NCBI RefSeq assembly: GCF_009363655.1
Contig: NZ_CP045393.1
Coordinates: forward strand, 124,001 to 188,000
Direction: 5' to 3'
Length of the DNA stretch: 64,000 nt
Source: Roseovarius sp. THAF27
GTDB taxonomy: Bacteria; Pseudomonadota; Alphaproteobacteria; Rhodobacterales; Rhodobacteraceae
The notes under the pieces were generated by a model that made no database searches, was not told the origin of the DNA, and saw nothing but the letters and a program-made list of their open reading frames with translations. Shown here piece by piece: positions 24,865 to 34,900 of the stretch (its first letter is position 1; the number at the start of each line of letters is the position of its first letter). The position numbers and the translations under genes are program-made.

Positions 24865-25418
24865 GCGAGCGCCAGAAGGTAGCGGGCGCCGTCCGGTCCG
24901 GCGCGAAATTCCGAGACGCCGTGAAGGCGGTAGCGCAGACAGTCGCCGGGCCCGAGGCTGTGGGTCCCGCCGTCGACGGTGATGTGCAACGTCCCTTCCA
25001 GCAGCACGAAATGATGTTCGTGGCCCGGCACACTGGGGTGGTCGTAGGAAATGTGCGCGTCGGGTTCCAGCGTGGCCTCGACCAGTTCGATTTGCAGATC
25101 GGCGCTGGGAGGTGAGACGTTGCGGCGGTGAAAGCCGTGGCTGGCATCGTGGTAGACCGGCTGGGCATCGCGAGGCACCAGCGCCTGAAAGCGGCTTTCC
25201 AGCGGCGAGATCAGATGCGAGATCGGCAGGCGCAGGGCGGTCGAGAGCTTGGCGAGCGTGTCGGCCGTGGGGCTGACCTCGCCATTTTCGATCCGCGAGA
25301 GGCTGGCGCGGCTGATGGTGCTGGCGGCGGCCAGATCCGCGAGCGTGAGGTTGCGCGACTGGCGCAGGTCGCGGATGTGTCTGGCCAGCGGGGGCGGTGT
25401 GGCGAGCGATGATTCCAT
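24861..25418 (-). CDS. XRE-family regulator with C-terminal cupin domain
   Basis: 185 residues. HTH at about 12-68 ([40 protein letters not shown]) and a small cupin at 110-180 ([20 protein letters not shown]). Regulators of this build often sense small metabolites through the cupin. It leads a two-gene operon with a GNAT enzyme. The start at [10 protein letters not shown] is chosen because earlier codons run into the accA promoter. Confidence 0.9.
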   Translation of the reverse strand: MESSLATPPPLARHIRDLRQSRNLTLADLAAASTISRASLSRIENGEVSPTADTLAKLSTALRLPISHLISPLESRFQALVPRDAQPVYHDASHGFHRRNVSPPSADLQIELVEATLEPDAHISYDHPSVPGHEHHFVLLEGTLHITVDGGTHSLGPGDCLRYRLHGVSEFRAGPDGARYLLALA

Positions 25419-25435
25419 AAATGGGAATAAATTCC
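25412..25435. promoter_or_regulatory. Candidate operator at the XRE-cupin start
   Basis: Three alternating half-sites ATTCC (25412-25416), GGAAT (25424-25428) and ATTCC (25431-25435) form the dyad GGAAT-AA-ATTCC plus a second wider dyad, overlapping the regulator's start codon. The position suggests autoregulation. Confidence 0.4.
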
Positions 25436-25474
25436 ACTTTCGGGATTCGCGCAAGCCGGAACTTGCGAAGTCTG

Positions 25475-25502
25475 TTGAACCCTCCGGCCATTTCCATATA
25501 TC
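25475..25502 (+). promoter_or_regulatory. Probable accA promoter
   Basis: TTGAAC (25475-25480) and TATATC (25497-25502), 16-base spacer, about 26 bases before the accA ATG. Confidence 0.45.
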
Positions 25503-25527
25503 CCGTTGGCCAAACAGGAGCATGGGC

Positions 25528-26490
25528 ATGACCAATTACCTCGACTTTGAGAAATCCCTCGCGGAAATCGAAGGCAAGGCCGAAGAGCTGCGGGCGATGG
25601 CGCGGACGACCGAGGGCATGGATGTCGAGGACGAGGCCGGGGCGCTGGACCGCAAGGCGGCCACCATGCTGACCGACCTTTACAAGGACCTGACGCCGTG
25701 GCGGAAATGCCAGGTGGCGCGGCACCCGAACCGGCCCCATTGCAAGGATTACATCGAGGCCCTGTTCGAGGAATACACGCCGCTGGCCGGTGACCGGAAT
25801 TTCGCCGACGACCAAGCGGTGATGGGCGGTCTGGCCCGGTTCCGCGACACCCCGGTGGTGGTGATCGGCCACGAGAAAGGCAACGACACCAAGTCCCGGA
25901 TCGAGCGGAATTTCGGCATGGCGCGGCCCGAGGGCTATCGCAAGGCGATCCGGCTGATGGACATGGCGGACCGTTTCGATCTGCCGGTCATCACGCTGGT
26001 CGACACGCCCGGCGCCTATCCCGGCAAGGGGGCAGAGGAGCGCGGGCAGAGCGAGGCGATTGCGCGCGCGACCGAGATGTGCCTGAAGGCCGGTGTGCCG
26101 CTGGTCAGCGTGATCATCGGCGAAGGCGGATCGGGGGGGGCGGTCGCCTTTGCCTCGGCCAACCGGGTGGCGATGCTGGAGCATTCCGTCTACTCGGTCA
26201 TCAGCCCCGAGGGCTGCGCCAGCATCCTGTGGAAGGATTCCGAGAAGATGCGCGAGGCGGCCGAAGCGCTGCGCCTGACCGCGCAGGACCTGATCAAGCT
26301 GGGTGTGATCGACCGCGTGATTGACGAGCCCAAGGGCGGGGCGCATCGCGATCCGACGGGGGCGATGGCCTCGGTCGGAGATGCGATCGGGTCTATGCTC
26401 GGCGGGCTGAAGGACCTGTCGCGCGAAGAACTGGTCCGCGACCGGCGCGAGAAGTTCCTGAAGATGGGGGCGAAGGGGCTGGCCGCCTAA
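25528..26490 (+). CDS. accA: Acetyl-CoA carboxylase carboxyltransferase subunit alpha
   Basis: 320 residues, full length. Opens [20 protein letters not shown] and holds the carboxybiotin/acetyl-CoA oxyanion region [20 protein letters not shown] and [15 protein letters not shown]. With AccD it transfers carboxyl from biotin to acetyl-CoA, the first step of fatty-acid synthesis. Two ATGs lie 6 bases apart; the second is used because AGGAG ends one base before the first. Its end overlaps the end of the convergent DUF4149 gene by 4 bases. Confidence 0.97.
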   Translation: MTNYLDFEKSLAEIEGKAEELRAMARTTEGMDVEDEAGALDRKAATMLTDLYKDLTPWRKCQVARHPNRPHCKDYIEALFEEYTPLAGDRNFADDQAVMGGLARFRDTPVVVIGHEKGNDTKSRIERNFGMARPEGYRKAIRLMDMADRFDLPVITLVDTPGAYPGKGAEERGQSEAIARATEMCLKAGVPLVSVIIGEGGSGGAVAFASANRVAMLEHSVYSVISPEGCASILWKDSEKMREAAEALRLTAQDLIKLGVIDRVIDEPKGGAHRDPTGAMASVGDAIGSMLGGLKDLSREELVRDRREKFLKMGAKGLAA

Positions 26491-26885
26491 AGGGTGACTC
26501 CCAGCCGTATGAGCGCCCAGGCCGCGCCCGCGATATGGGCCAGCGTGATCATCACCGACGCAAGGTGCAGCAACTTGAACCGCTTTGAGTGCCCGGCATC
26601 GGTCGCGGCGTTGATCCGCGGCATCAGGGACTGGCGCGCATAGAGCGTGGTGAGCGCTATGACCACGAGAATTGCCATGGACAGCAGGTCGGCGAAGGCC
26701 GCGCAGAGGGCGGCAAGGCCGGACGTGCCCAGCACGAACAGGTAGAAATGCGGAAAGGCGCGGCGGATCAGCGGGCGCGCCGTTTCTTCCGGCAGGGCGC
26801 GCAGGACGAAGGCGGCGAAGCCGAAGGAATAGAGTGTCATGCCGCCGAACAGCAGCGCGGTCAGAAGCAGGGCGAGGATCGTCAT
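26487..26885 (-). CDS. DUF4149 (TMEM205-like) membrane protein
   Basis: 132 residues with four membrane segments ([76 protein letters not shown]) and the family's NAATDAG..KRFKLLH loop. Function unknown. Its ATG overlaps the upstream methyltransferase stop (ATGA). Confidence 0.8.
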   Translation of the reverse strand: MTILALLLTALLFGGMTLYSFGFAAFVLRALPEETARPLIRRAFPHFYLFVLGTSGLAALCAAFADLLSMAILVVIALTTLYARQSLMPRINAATDAGHSKRFKLLHLASVMITLAHIAGAAWALIRLGVTL

Positions 26886-27601
26886 GTGACCTTCTCCGGT
26901 TTTCGTGCGGTGCCGATATAGATCACCTGTCTGAACGGCAGCACGCCGAAAGTGAAGTCCAGCTTTCGATTCAGGCCGGTGGGGCCGAGACCGGCCATCT
27001 TGCCGGGGGTCAGCCCGGCCTGTCGCAGCCCGTCCTCCAGCTCGCCGGGCTTGATGTACATCGCGGGATCGTGGGTGCCCTTGGGCAAGAGGCCAAGCAG
27101 GTCCTCGGCCACGGTGATGGTGGCCAGCCGGGCGACGACATTGCGGTTGATCGTGTCGTAGAAGAACAGACCGCCGGGTTTCAGGACGCGGGCGACCCCT
27201 TGCAGGACCTGCTCCAGGTCCGAGACATGCTCCAGCACGTCGACGCAGACGACCGCATCGAAGGCCGCATCGTCATAGGGCAGCGCCTCGCCCATGCCGG
27301 TGTCATAGCGGATGTCGAGGCCCGATTGCGCGGCATGGCTGCGGGCCGCGGCGATGGCCTCTTTCGCGGGGTCGATGCCGGTGACCTGCGCGCCGCGCTG
27401 CGCCATTGCCTCGGCCATGAAACCGCCCGCGCAACCAAGGTCGAGCACGCGTTTACCCGCCCAGTCGAAATGCCGGTCAAAGAATTTCAGGCGGGCGGGC
27501 ACGAGGTTCTTGAGCGTGCGCACCCAGCGCAACTCGTCCGACCACCACGCTGTGGCGGCGGCGTCGTAAATCTCTTGCTTGTTGCGGGTGTTCGCAGTCA
27601 T
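26882..27601 (-). CDS. ubiG: UbiG-like 3-O-methyltransferase of ubiquinone synthesis
   Basis: 239 residues. The class I SAM motif is VLDLGCAGGFMAEAMAQRGA, then GIDPAKEAI, LEHVSDLEQVLQGVARVLKP and FYDTINRNVVARL, which is the UbiG layout (…TINRT in E. coli). Normally UbiG starts with a VAKFxxMAxxWW segment; here it reads QEIYDAAATAWWSDELRWVR, so this may be a UbiG paralogue. Coupled to the DUF4149 gene downstream. Confidence 0.8.
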   Translation of the reverse strand: MTANTRNKQEIYDAAATAWWSDELRWVRTLKNLVPARLKFFDRHFDWAGKRVLDLGCAGGFMAEAMAQRGAQVTGIDPAKEAIAAARSHAAQSGLDIRYDTGMGEALPYDDAAFDAVVCVDVLEHVSDLEQVLQGVARVLKPGGLFFYDTINRNVVARLATITVAEDLLGLLPKGTHDPAMYIKPGELEDGLRQAGLTPGKMAGLGPTGLNRKLDFTFGVLPFRQVIYIGTARKPEKVT

Positions 27602-27644
27602 GGGCCGGAGATAGGCCGGCGAGCGCGGGCATCCAGAGGCGTCG

Positions 27645-28322
27645 TCAGGCCAGCAGCATCTTCAGCCCCTGCGTCACGTCCGAGCGCACGGCGAGGCGCA
27701 GGCCCGGCTCGTCCCCGGCCTTGAGCGCCGAGATGATCAGGCGGTGATAGCGCGGCGGTTCCTTTTGTTGCAGCTTGCCGTAGAGCGCGCGCATGGTGGG
27801 GCCCAGTTGCAGCCAGACGGTCTCGGCCATGGCCAACATCGCGGGGGCCTGGGCGCGCAGGTAGAGCGTGCGGTGGAATTCGAGGTTCGAGCGGATGTAG
27901 CCGACCGCGTCCTGGTGGGCGATGTGATCGGTGATCCGAGCGTTGATGGATTGCAGGCGGTCGATCAGGGCCATGTGTGCGCGGGGCAGGGCGCGGCTGG
28001 CCAGTTCGACCTCGATCAGGGCGCGCAGGGCGGCCAACTCCTCGATCCGTTCATTGCCAAGCTCGGGCGCGGCAAGGCGGCCCGAGCTGCTGACCGTCAG
28101 GGCGCCCTCGGCGGAGAGACGGCGCACGGCCTCGCGGGCGGGGGTCATCGAAACGTTGTACTCGGCACCGACGCCGCGCAGGGTCAGGGCCTGTCCGGGG
28201 CGCAGCTCGCCATGCATGATGCGGCTGCGAAGACCGCGATAAACGCGATCATGGGCCGACCCGGTCGGGGCGGTGCCGGGGGCCGGGACAAGCCCGGCTT
28301 CGGAACGCGGCGGAAAGTTCAT
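27645..28322 (-). CDS. GntR-family regulator (FadR/FCD subfamily)
   Basis: 225 residues. Winged HTH at about 24-90 (VYRGLRSRIMHGELRPGQAL, VSMTPAREAVRRLSAEGALT) and an FCD effector domain of helices (ELAALRALIEVELASRALPR, NLEFHRTLYLRAQAPAML), whose Asp/His positions bind a metal-carboxylate ligand. Stands alone. Ligand not known. Confidence 0.92.
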   Translation of the reverse strand: MNFPPRSEAGLVPAPGTAPTGSAHDRVYRGLRSRIMHGELRPGQALTLRGVGAEYNVSMTPAREAVRRLSAEGALTVSSSGRLAAPELGNERIEELAALRALIEVELASRALPRAHMALIDRLQSINARITDHIAHQDAVGYIRSNLEFHRTLYLRAQAPAMLAMAETVWLQLGPTMRALYGKLQQKEPPRYHRLIISALKAGDEPGLRLAVRSDVTQGLKMLLA

Positions 28323-28367
28323 GGCGCATTTGTGATCACGGATTGGTCCGCGGTCAATCCCGTCGCA

Positions 28368-29057
28368 TCACTCGAAGCGGTAGCGATGCAGTTCCGCGCC
28401 GTTTTCCCGCAGCCAGCGGCGGGGGGCCTCATAGCCGGGGCAAAGCCGTGCGACGATCTCCCAGAAGGCGCGCGAATGGTTCATCTCGACAAGATGCGCG
28501 ATCTCGTGGGCGGCGACGTAATCGAGCACCTCGCGCGGGGCGAGGATCAGTCGCCAGGAATACATGAGCCCGGCATCATGGGTGCAGGACCCCCAGCGCG
28601 AACGGGTGTCACGCAGGGTGAGGCGGGCGTATGAGCGGCCGATCGCCCTTGCGTGATGATCCGAAGCGGCGGCAAGCTGGTCGCGGGCGCGTGCCTTGAG
28701 CCAGGCCTGGACGCGGCGTGGCGCGGTCTCGGGCGGGGCGGGCACCATCAGCGTGTCGCCGCTCAGTTGGATGCGGCGGCCCGAGCCGGGGGTGATATGG
28801 CGCAGGCGGCCCTCTACGGGCAGGTCCGAGCCGATTCGCACCTCGGTCATGTCCGGCTGGCGCGAGAGCTGCGCGCGCAGCCACGCGGCCTTTTCGTTGG
28901 CGAATTCCAACGCGGTGCGCTCGGCCACGCCGGGGGGCATGGTCAGCGTCACGCGCCCGTCAACGCCCGACACCCTAAGCGAAATCCGCCGCGCCCGCGC
29001 CGAGCGGCGCAGGGTCACATCGACCGGGGGGTTGCCGGGCAGAACATAATGCCCCAT
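28368..29057 (-). CDS. YgjP-like M48-type metallopeptidase domain protein
   Basis: 229 residues. C-terminal zinc site AAHEIAHLVEMNHSRAFWEI (HExxH plus a second histidine after about ten residues), preceded by TLRDTRSRWGSCTHDAGLMY, the signature WGSC of the YgjP/DUF45 family. The N-terminal part (VDVTLRRSARARRISLRVS) is also typical. Usually annotated as M48 or SprT-like; substrate not known. Begins at the ATG giving MGHYVLPGNP; the open frame continues upstream across the divergent FYDLN gene as an artefact. Confidence 0.9.
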   Translation of the reverse strand: MGHYVLPGNPPVDVTLRRSARARRISLRVSGVDGRVTLTMPPGVAERTALEFANEKAAWLRAQLSRQPDMTEVRIGSDLPVEGRLRHITPGSGRRIQLSGDTLMVPAPPETAPRRVQAWLKARARDQLAAASDHHARAIGRSYARLTLRDTRSRWGSCTHDAGLMYSWRLILAPREVLDYVAAHEIAHLVEMNHSRAFWEIVARLCPGYEAPRRWLRENGAELHRYRFE

Positions 29058-29171
29058 ATGCCGCTCACCTCTTGCAGCGCCGCGCCGCACTTTATGCCTT
29101 TGACACCTGATACGTCTTATGGCAGGGGACGTCGAATGCCTGCAAGTCCACAGACACCGAAGGGGATAAGG

Positions 29172-29498
29172 ATGCCCAAGGAAGAATGGGGTGTGAAGCG
29201 CGTATGCCCGACGACGGGCAAACGGTTTTACGACCTGAACAAAGATCCGATCGTCAGCCCGTACACGGGCGAGGTCGTAGAGATGCATTCCGGCAAGAGC
29301 CGGTCGATCACCGCGGATGCGGAAGACGCCGAGACCAAGAAGATGAAGGGTAACGAGGTCGACGACGAGGTCATCGAGGATGATGACGACGATGTCGATG
29401 TCGACCTGGGCGATGATGTTCTGGAAGACGACGACGATGACGACAACGTCTCGCTGGACGAGATCGCGGACGTTGCGTCGGACGACGACGAAAGCTGA
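29172..29498 (+). CDS. TIGR02300 family (FYDLN acid) protein
   Basis: 108 residues. The conserved N-terminus EWGVKRVCPTTGKRFYDLNK followed by DPIVSPYTGE defines the family, restricted to alphaproteobacteria. The C-terminal two thirds is extremely acidic (long Asp/Glu runs), without predictable fold. Function unknown. Ribosome binding site GGGGATAAGG, terminator right after. Confidence 0.95.
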   Translation: MPKEEWGVKRVCPTTGKRFYDLNKDPIVSPYTGEVVEMHSGKSRSITADAEDAETKKMKGNEVDDEVIEDDDDDVDVDLGDDVLEDDDDDDNVSLDEIADVASDDDES

Positions 29499-29513
29499 AC
29501 CAAGTTGCGAGAG

Positions 29514-29539
29514 GGCGGGATTTTCCACTTGATCCCGCC
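29514..29539 (+). terminator. Hairpin after the FYDLN gene
   Basis: 8-bp stem GGCGGGAT/ATCCCGCC with a 10-base loop, 15 bases after the stop; only a short T stretch follows. Confidence 0.55.
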
Positions 29540-29593
29540 TGCCGCTTTACCTAGAAGGCGGCAAATGACGGTCCGGCGACGGACCATCGGTTT

Positions 29594-29669
29594 GGGGCCT
29601 TAGCTCAGCTGGGAGAGCGCCTGCATGGCATGCAGGAGGTCAGCGGTTCGATCCCGCTAGGCTCCACCA
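29594..29669 (+). tRNA. tRNA-Ala (anticodon GGC)
   Basis: A 76-base cloverleaf: acceptor GGGGCCT pairs with AGGCTCC, D-loop AGCTGGGAGA, anticodon stem CTGCA/TGCAG around a loop with GGC, T-loop GTTCGATCC, and encoded CCA. The GGC anticodon reads GCC/GCU alanine codons. Confidence 0.97.
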
Positions 29670-30242
29670 AAATCCTTCTGAACAGCACCAAATAGGTCTG
29701 CCTTTTCCGTCAGAAGCGTTGCCTCTGACAGGGCGACCTACGCCGAAGCGGTCATTCCCTGCGATGGTCGTGAGCGTCGGCAGTGCGGACCTTTCCGCCG
29801 TTCACAACGGAGGCGAGCGTCAGCCCCTGGGGTGGCGATCCGACGGCAATTCTGAAGCACTTTATGCCTGCGAAATACATCCTCGGAAGGGTCGTTGCGC
29901 CCGGCCTCAGACAAATCGCCAGCCCGAGGGAGGGGCTGACGATGGCCGGGCAGCTTCGCGGCTGTTAACCGGCCGGGTGCTCGATACCAGTGTCTAGCAA
30001 CGGACTCGGACCGGACATATAAGACGTTTGATCTACAGCCCCGGCGCGGAAACGGGCCGCAGGCCCCGCGCCATCGCCGGGCCGCCCCCACGGCCCGGCG
30101 ATTGGGTGAAGCTTGGTGCATCACTCGATCCTGTTTCGGATTTGGCCTGGATAAAGTGCTGCCGAACCACCGTCGGATCGCCGCGCCGCGGCCCGTCGAT
30201 GGCGCTCGGAGATATAGATCATACGTGTCCGCGAAGGGCTTA
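29670..30242 (+). other. Non-coding stretch between tRNA-Ala and an IS remnant
   Basis: 573 bases without a gene I can support. The frames present translate to Cys/Arg-rich, low-complexity strings. One part (about 29750-29830) resembles the degenerate intergenic repeats seen in many Rhodobacterales genomes, but I cannot confirm this without a search. No copy of the tRNA 3' end is visible that would mark an attachment site. Confidence 0.4.
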
Positions 30243-30984
30243 TTCTGTTGAAAAACTCTCGCTTGATCGGTGGGCATCACGCTGCTTCAATTCCGCCAAT
30301 GGGTGGGAGGAACGGCGATGATGGGACCGAGGCAGGAGGCGCAGCCGGCACTGTTCCACGATTTCTCCTTGGAGGATCACGTCATGGTTGACCGCAAGAT
30401 CGCCCCGCACATTCCGGTCTTCGACAAGTCCGGGCGCAACGGTGGAACATGGACCCGCGCCGACTTCGAGTGGGATGCCGAGAACAATCAATACATCTGC
30501 CCGGAAGGCCATGAACTGAAGCAGTTTCGCCGAAACTATTCCGACCCGAGCCGGAGGCCGACAGGCAAGGGCGTCGCCAAATGCCGTGGCCTGAAGCTCA
30601 CCTGCCAGGCTTGCCCCTCGAAGCCTCGCTGCTGCCCTAACATGGACTTCCGATCCATCACCCGTGAGGAACACGAAGACGCCTGCCAAATCGCCCGGGA
30701 TATCGCGAAGACCAAGCAATATGAGATCTCGATGAAGCTGAGGAAGAAGGTCGAGATGCTCTTCGCGCACCTGAAGCGCATCCTCGGACCGGGACGGCTC
30801 CGATTACGCGGCCCATGTGGCGCAAACGACGAATTCCTCCTCGCCGCCACCGCCCAGAACCTCAGGAAACTGGCCAAGATGCTTCCCGCACCGCAGCAAA
30901 CGCGAAAAGCCTGATCAGAAAGGCACTCGCACGCTCTTCAGGGCGCGACTTTCTGCGCAAGCAACACGCTGTTTTTCCACAGAA
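30243..30984 (+). mobile_element. Internally deleted IS1182-type element, 742 bp
   Basis: Terminal inverted repeats TTCTGTTGAAAAAC (30243-30256) and, reading inward from the right, TTCTGTGGAAAAAC (30971-30984), 13 of 14 matching. Between them is one transposase frame that has lost its centre. A normal IS1182 is about 1.6-1.7 kb. No target-site duplication is evident. Confidence 0.8.
30318..30914 (+). pseudogene. Truncated IS1182-family transposase
   Basis: The frame starts with the family N-terminus MMGPRQEAQPALFHDFSLED and jumps, still in frame, to the C-terminal region VDRKIAPHIPVFDKSGRNGG, then CPEGHELKQFRRNYSDP, a Cys-rich segment (CQACPSKPRCCPN) and MLFAHLKRILGPGRLRLRGP. From memory of full-length relatives roughly 250-300 central residues, including most of the DDE catalytic core, are missing at about residue 25. 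The result is a 198-residue fusion that cannot be an active transposase. Confidence 0.85.
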
Positions 30985-31294
30985 TCGGCGGAGAGCCGAC
31001 AGTCGCTGCACGATGTCTGAACGGCAGCTTCCAGCGCTGAGGAATGCCACGTGGCCCGTGAGAGGCATACCTTTCTAACGAGAGAGGCAACTTTGGCGCG
31101 GAGCCGACCTTCCGCATTCCTGTTTTCGAACGATACTGCCCCGCCCGAGAGGCAGGACCTCGTGACCCGGCCACCTCCTGAAACGTACTGTCTGGAGTAT
31201 CGCCCGTAAGCGCTGGAACAACTGCGGTCTTCCGCAAGTTGATCGGGTGATAGTGCCGCGCCGCGACGAGTGTGGCGACGAAAGGAATGTTGCG
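30985..31294 (+). other. Gap between IS remnant and DUF4112 gene
   Basis: 310 bases with no supported gene. The only element I can name is the stress-type promoter candidate at 31215-31240. Confidence 0.4.
31215..31240 (+). promoter_or_regulatory. Possible ECF (EcfG-like) promoter
   Basis: GGAAC (31215-31219), 17 bases, AGTT (31237-31240), close to the alphaproteobacterial general-stress pattern GGAAC-N16/17-CGTT. It lies 55 bases ahead of the DUF4112 gene. The -10 half is imperfect. Confidence 0.3.
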
Positions 31295-31759
31295 ATGCCT
31301 CAAGGGTCCGAGCCGGGTGGTGACAGGGGAACGGCAACGTCGCCTGCGCAATCGCGTCACACGCCCGGCGAGATGCATGCGGATCGTGAGCGACGCCTCG
31401 CCCGGCTGGAGCGGATGGCGAACACGCTGGACACGAAATTCCGGCTGCCGCTCGTCGGTATCCCGGTGGGGTGGGATTCGATCCTGGGGCTTGTGCCCGG
31501 CATCGGTGATCTGGTGACTGTCGGGCCGGGGGCCTGGACGATCATCGAAGGTCATCGTCTTGGTGCTCGCAAGCGCGCTCTGGCTCGGATGACGCTCAAT
31601 ACCGGCATTGACGCCGTACTGGGCGGCATTCCCCTGATTGGCGACGCATTCGACGTTTTCTTCAAATCTCACCGCCGGAACGTCGCCTTGTTGCGGCGCG
31701 ACCTGGCCGAGCGCGATCTGGTTCATCACGGCGAATCGAAGGACGCGGTCCACGCTTGA
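31295..31759 (+). CDS. DUF4112 family protein
   Basis: 154 residues. The DUF4112 core is RLARLERMANTLDTKFRLPL, GWDSILGLVPGIGDLVTVGP, and GGIPLIGDAFDVFFKSHRRN, two short hydrophobic hairpins likely in the membrane. Function unknown. Starts at an ATG with AAAGGA upstream; the 30 residues before the core look unstructured. Same direction as the large kinase that follows 167 bases later. Confidence 0.88.
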   Translation: MPQGSEPGGDRGTATSPAQSRHTPGEMHADRERRLARLERMANTLDTKFRLPLVGIPVGWDSILGLVPGIGDLVTVGPGAWTIIEGHRLGARKRALARMTLNTGIDAVLGGIPLIGDAFDVFFKSHRRNVALLRRDLAERDLVHHGESKDAVHA

Positions 31760-31926
31760 CGGCATTTTGACCGGGTGGGGGCGACGGCTCTGCGGGTTCG
31801 GGCTGTTCGCCTGGATGCGCGGACTGGAGAGAACGATGCGGGGGTGACTCGAGCGCCATCCGGCTGCATAAATTGGGACGGGTGCAAGATTACGGCAAAG
31901 GTGCGGTGCTGCGGTCAGGAGAACGG

Positions 31927-34900
31927 ATGCCAGCCAAGAAGGATTTTCCAATCGTGGGCATCGGCGCGTCTGCTGGCGGGCTGGAGGCGTACAAGAACCT
32001 GCTGCGCTCCATGCCGGACGACACCGGCGCGGCCTTTATCCTGATCCAGCATCTCGATCCCAATCATCCCAGCATGATGGCAGACCTGCTGGCACGGCAA
32101 ACCAAGATGACAGTGGTGCAGGCCGAGAACGAGATGCGCCTGGCGCCGAACACCGTCTACGTGATTCCGCCCGGCAAATTCATCCGGCTTCTGGATCAAG
32201 GTCTGATCCTCGACGAGCCGGTCGAAAAGCGCGGCATGCGGATGGCGATCGACTATTTCTTTCGGTCGCTGGCCGAGGGACGTGGCGAAAAGTCGATCGG
32301 TATCGTTCTTTCGGGCACCGGAAGCGACGGCACGCTGGGCCTGCGCGAGATCAAGGCCGCGGGCGGCATGGTGATGGTGCAGGACCCCGAAGAAGCCGAG
32401 CACGACGGCATGCCGCGCAGCGCAGCCAATACCGGGCTAGTCGATTTCCTTCTTCCAGTCGCGGAAATGCCCGACCGGCTGGCGCAGTTCATCAAGCATC
32501 CCTACCTGCGCGAACCGCGGGAAGAGGAGGCGGGGCTGGCCAAGGCCGCGCCGGATGGATTCAACGAGGTGCTGCACCTCTTGCGCACGCAGACCGATTT
32601 CGATTTTCGGTGCTACAAGAAAGGCACGGTCGAACGGCGTATCCAGCGCCGCATGGGGCTGGGGCAGTTCGAAACGCTGTCAGGTTACGTTGCGCACATG
32701 CGCGACAACAGCGAAGAGGTGCATCACCTGTTCCGTGATCTGCTGATCGGCGTGACCCGCTTTTTCCGGGAGCCTGAAGTCTGGGACGCGTTGGCCGACC
32801 GGGTGATCGAACCGATGCTGGACCGCAAGAAAAAGGATGACGTGATCCGCGCCTGGGTGCCGGGCTGCGCCAGCGGGGAAGAAGCCTATACGTTGGCGGC
32901 GACCCTGTTTGCCCGCATGGACCGCCGGCGGGCGGCGCATCCGGTACAGATCTTTGCAACCGACCTGAACGCGCGGGCCATCGAAGTTGCCCGCGCCGGG
33001 CGCTATCCGCTGGCGGCGCTGCCGGATATCCCGGAAAGGATACGGCAGAGCTTTGTCGTCGAGGAAGACGAGTGGTTCATGGTCAACAAGCGCCTGCGCG
33101 AAACTGTCGTTTTTGCCACGCAGAACGTGATCTCCGACCCGCCGTTCTCGCGGCTGGACATCATCACGTGCCGCAACCTGATGATCTATCTGGAATCGGA
33201 TGTGCAACAGCGCATGATCGAGATGTTTCATTTCGCACTCGGCGACGAGGGGCACCTGCTGCTTGGCAATTCGGAGAATGCCGAACGTCCCGGCCGCCTG
33301 TTCGTGCCGGTAGACAAGGCCAACCGGATTTACCGCAAAACGGTCAGCGCGCGCGTGCGGCCCGGAAAATTCGCCATTGCGGCGGGCGGCAAGCGCCAGC
33401 AATCGAGGCCCGCGGCAAAGGAAACCTCCTATGCGACGGTTTCGGACCTTGCGCGCCGCAGGTTGATGGACCGTTTCGTGCCGGCGTCTGTCGTGGTCAA
33501 CATGCGGCTCGAGGTGCTGTATTTCCATGGGCCGGTGCGGGAATACCTGGATTTTCCGGCCGGCGAGCCGACCAGCATCCTGACGGAAATGATCTTGCCG
33601 GAAATGCGCAGCAAGCTGCGCTTCGTGATACACGCTCTGCAATCGGGCCAGGCCGACGCAGAGGCCGAGGCGCTCAGGGTGCCGCGTGGCGATCGAGAGC
33701 TGAACGTGCGGATCAACGGGGAACGGGTCGACGCGCTGGACCGGGATCCGGCCTACCTGATCCATTTCCATGACGCGTCGGAACCGCGCGATGCGACCGC
33801 GGGCCAGGCTGCGCGCGAGAAGGCGCGCGAAGAGGCCGATCCCGAAGAACGCGATGCGGTGGCGGCGCTGGAATACGAATTGCAATCGACCCGCGAGGAT
33901 CTGCAATCGACCATCGAGGAGATGGAAACCTCGAACGAAGAGCTGAAGGCCTCGAACGAAGAGGTCATGAGCATGAACGAGGAGCTTCAGTCCACCAACG
34001 AGGAACTGGAGACGTCCCGGGAGGAATTGCAGTCGCTGAACGAGGAGTTGTCGACGGTCAACAGTCAACTCGAAGACAAGATCGAGGAACTCGAGCAGAC
34101 CAACAACGACCTGAACAACCTGCTGACCTCGATCGATATCGGGGTGATCTTCCTGGATACCAATCTGCTGATCCGCCGATTCACCCCGGCGATGAAGGAC
34201 GTGATGCGCATCATCGACGGCGATATCGGGCGTCCGGCGGAAGATATCGCGATGCGGGTGCATGACAGCAAGCTGATCGAAGACGCGCAAACCTGCCTGG
34301 AGAAGCTGACCGAGATAGAGGCGGAGATCAGCACGGACGACGGGCACCACAGGATCCGCCGCATGCGCCCCTACCGCACCTCGGAGAACCAGATACAGGG
34401 TGTCGTGATCACCTATACGGATGTCACAAACCTGCAGAATGCGCGCGCGGCCGCACGCCGGCGCGAGGCCCAGCAGCAGGCCGTGGCCGAGCTGGGCCGT
34501 GCGGCGCTGGCAGGGGGGGAGCTTCAGGCCATCTTCGACATGGCGGTGCGCGATTTGTCGGAACACATGGGCGTAAGGTTCACGAAGGTGCTGGAGCTTG
34601 ACCCGGACGGTCTGAACCTGACCCTGCGCTCTGGCGTCGGCTGGACCCATGCGACCATCGGGTCATCCAAGGTGGGGTCGGGGATCGAAAGCCAGGCGGG
34701 GTATACGCTGCAACAGCGCGGCCCGGTCGTGGTCAACGATTTCCGCGAGGAACGGCGGTTTTCTGCGCCCCGCCTGCTGAAGGATCATCACATCCTGTGC
34801 GGCGTGAGCGTGATCATCGGCCCCACGGATGCCCCCTGGGGCGTTCTGGGGGTGCACGAGGACAATCCGTCCCGAAGCCGTTTCGACACGGATGACATCA

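Noticed and set aside
24337..26346. A 669-codon minus-strand frame ending in a GNAT domain
   Set aside because: The GNAT enzyme starts at 24864; upstream codons are antisense to accA and overlap the XRE-cupin gene.
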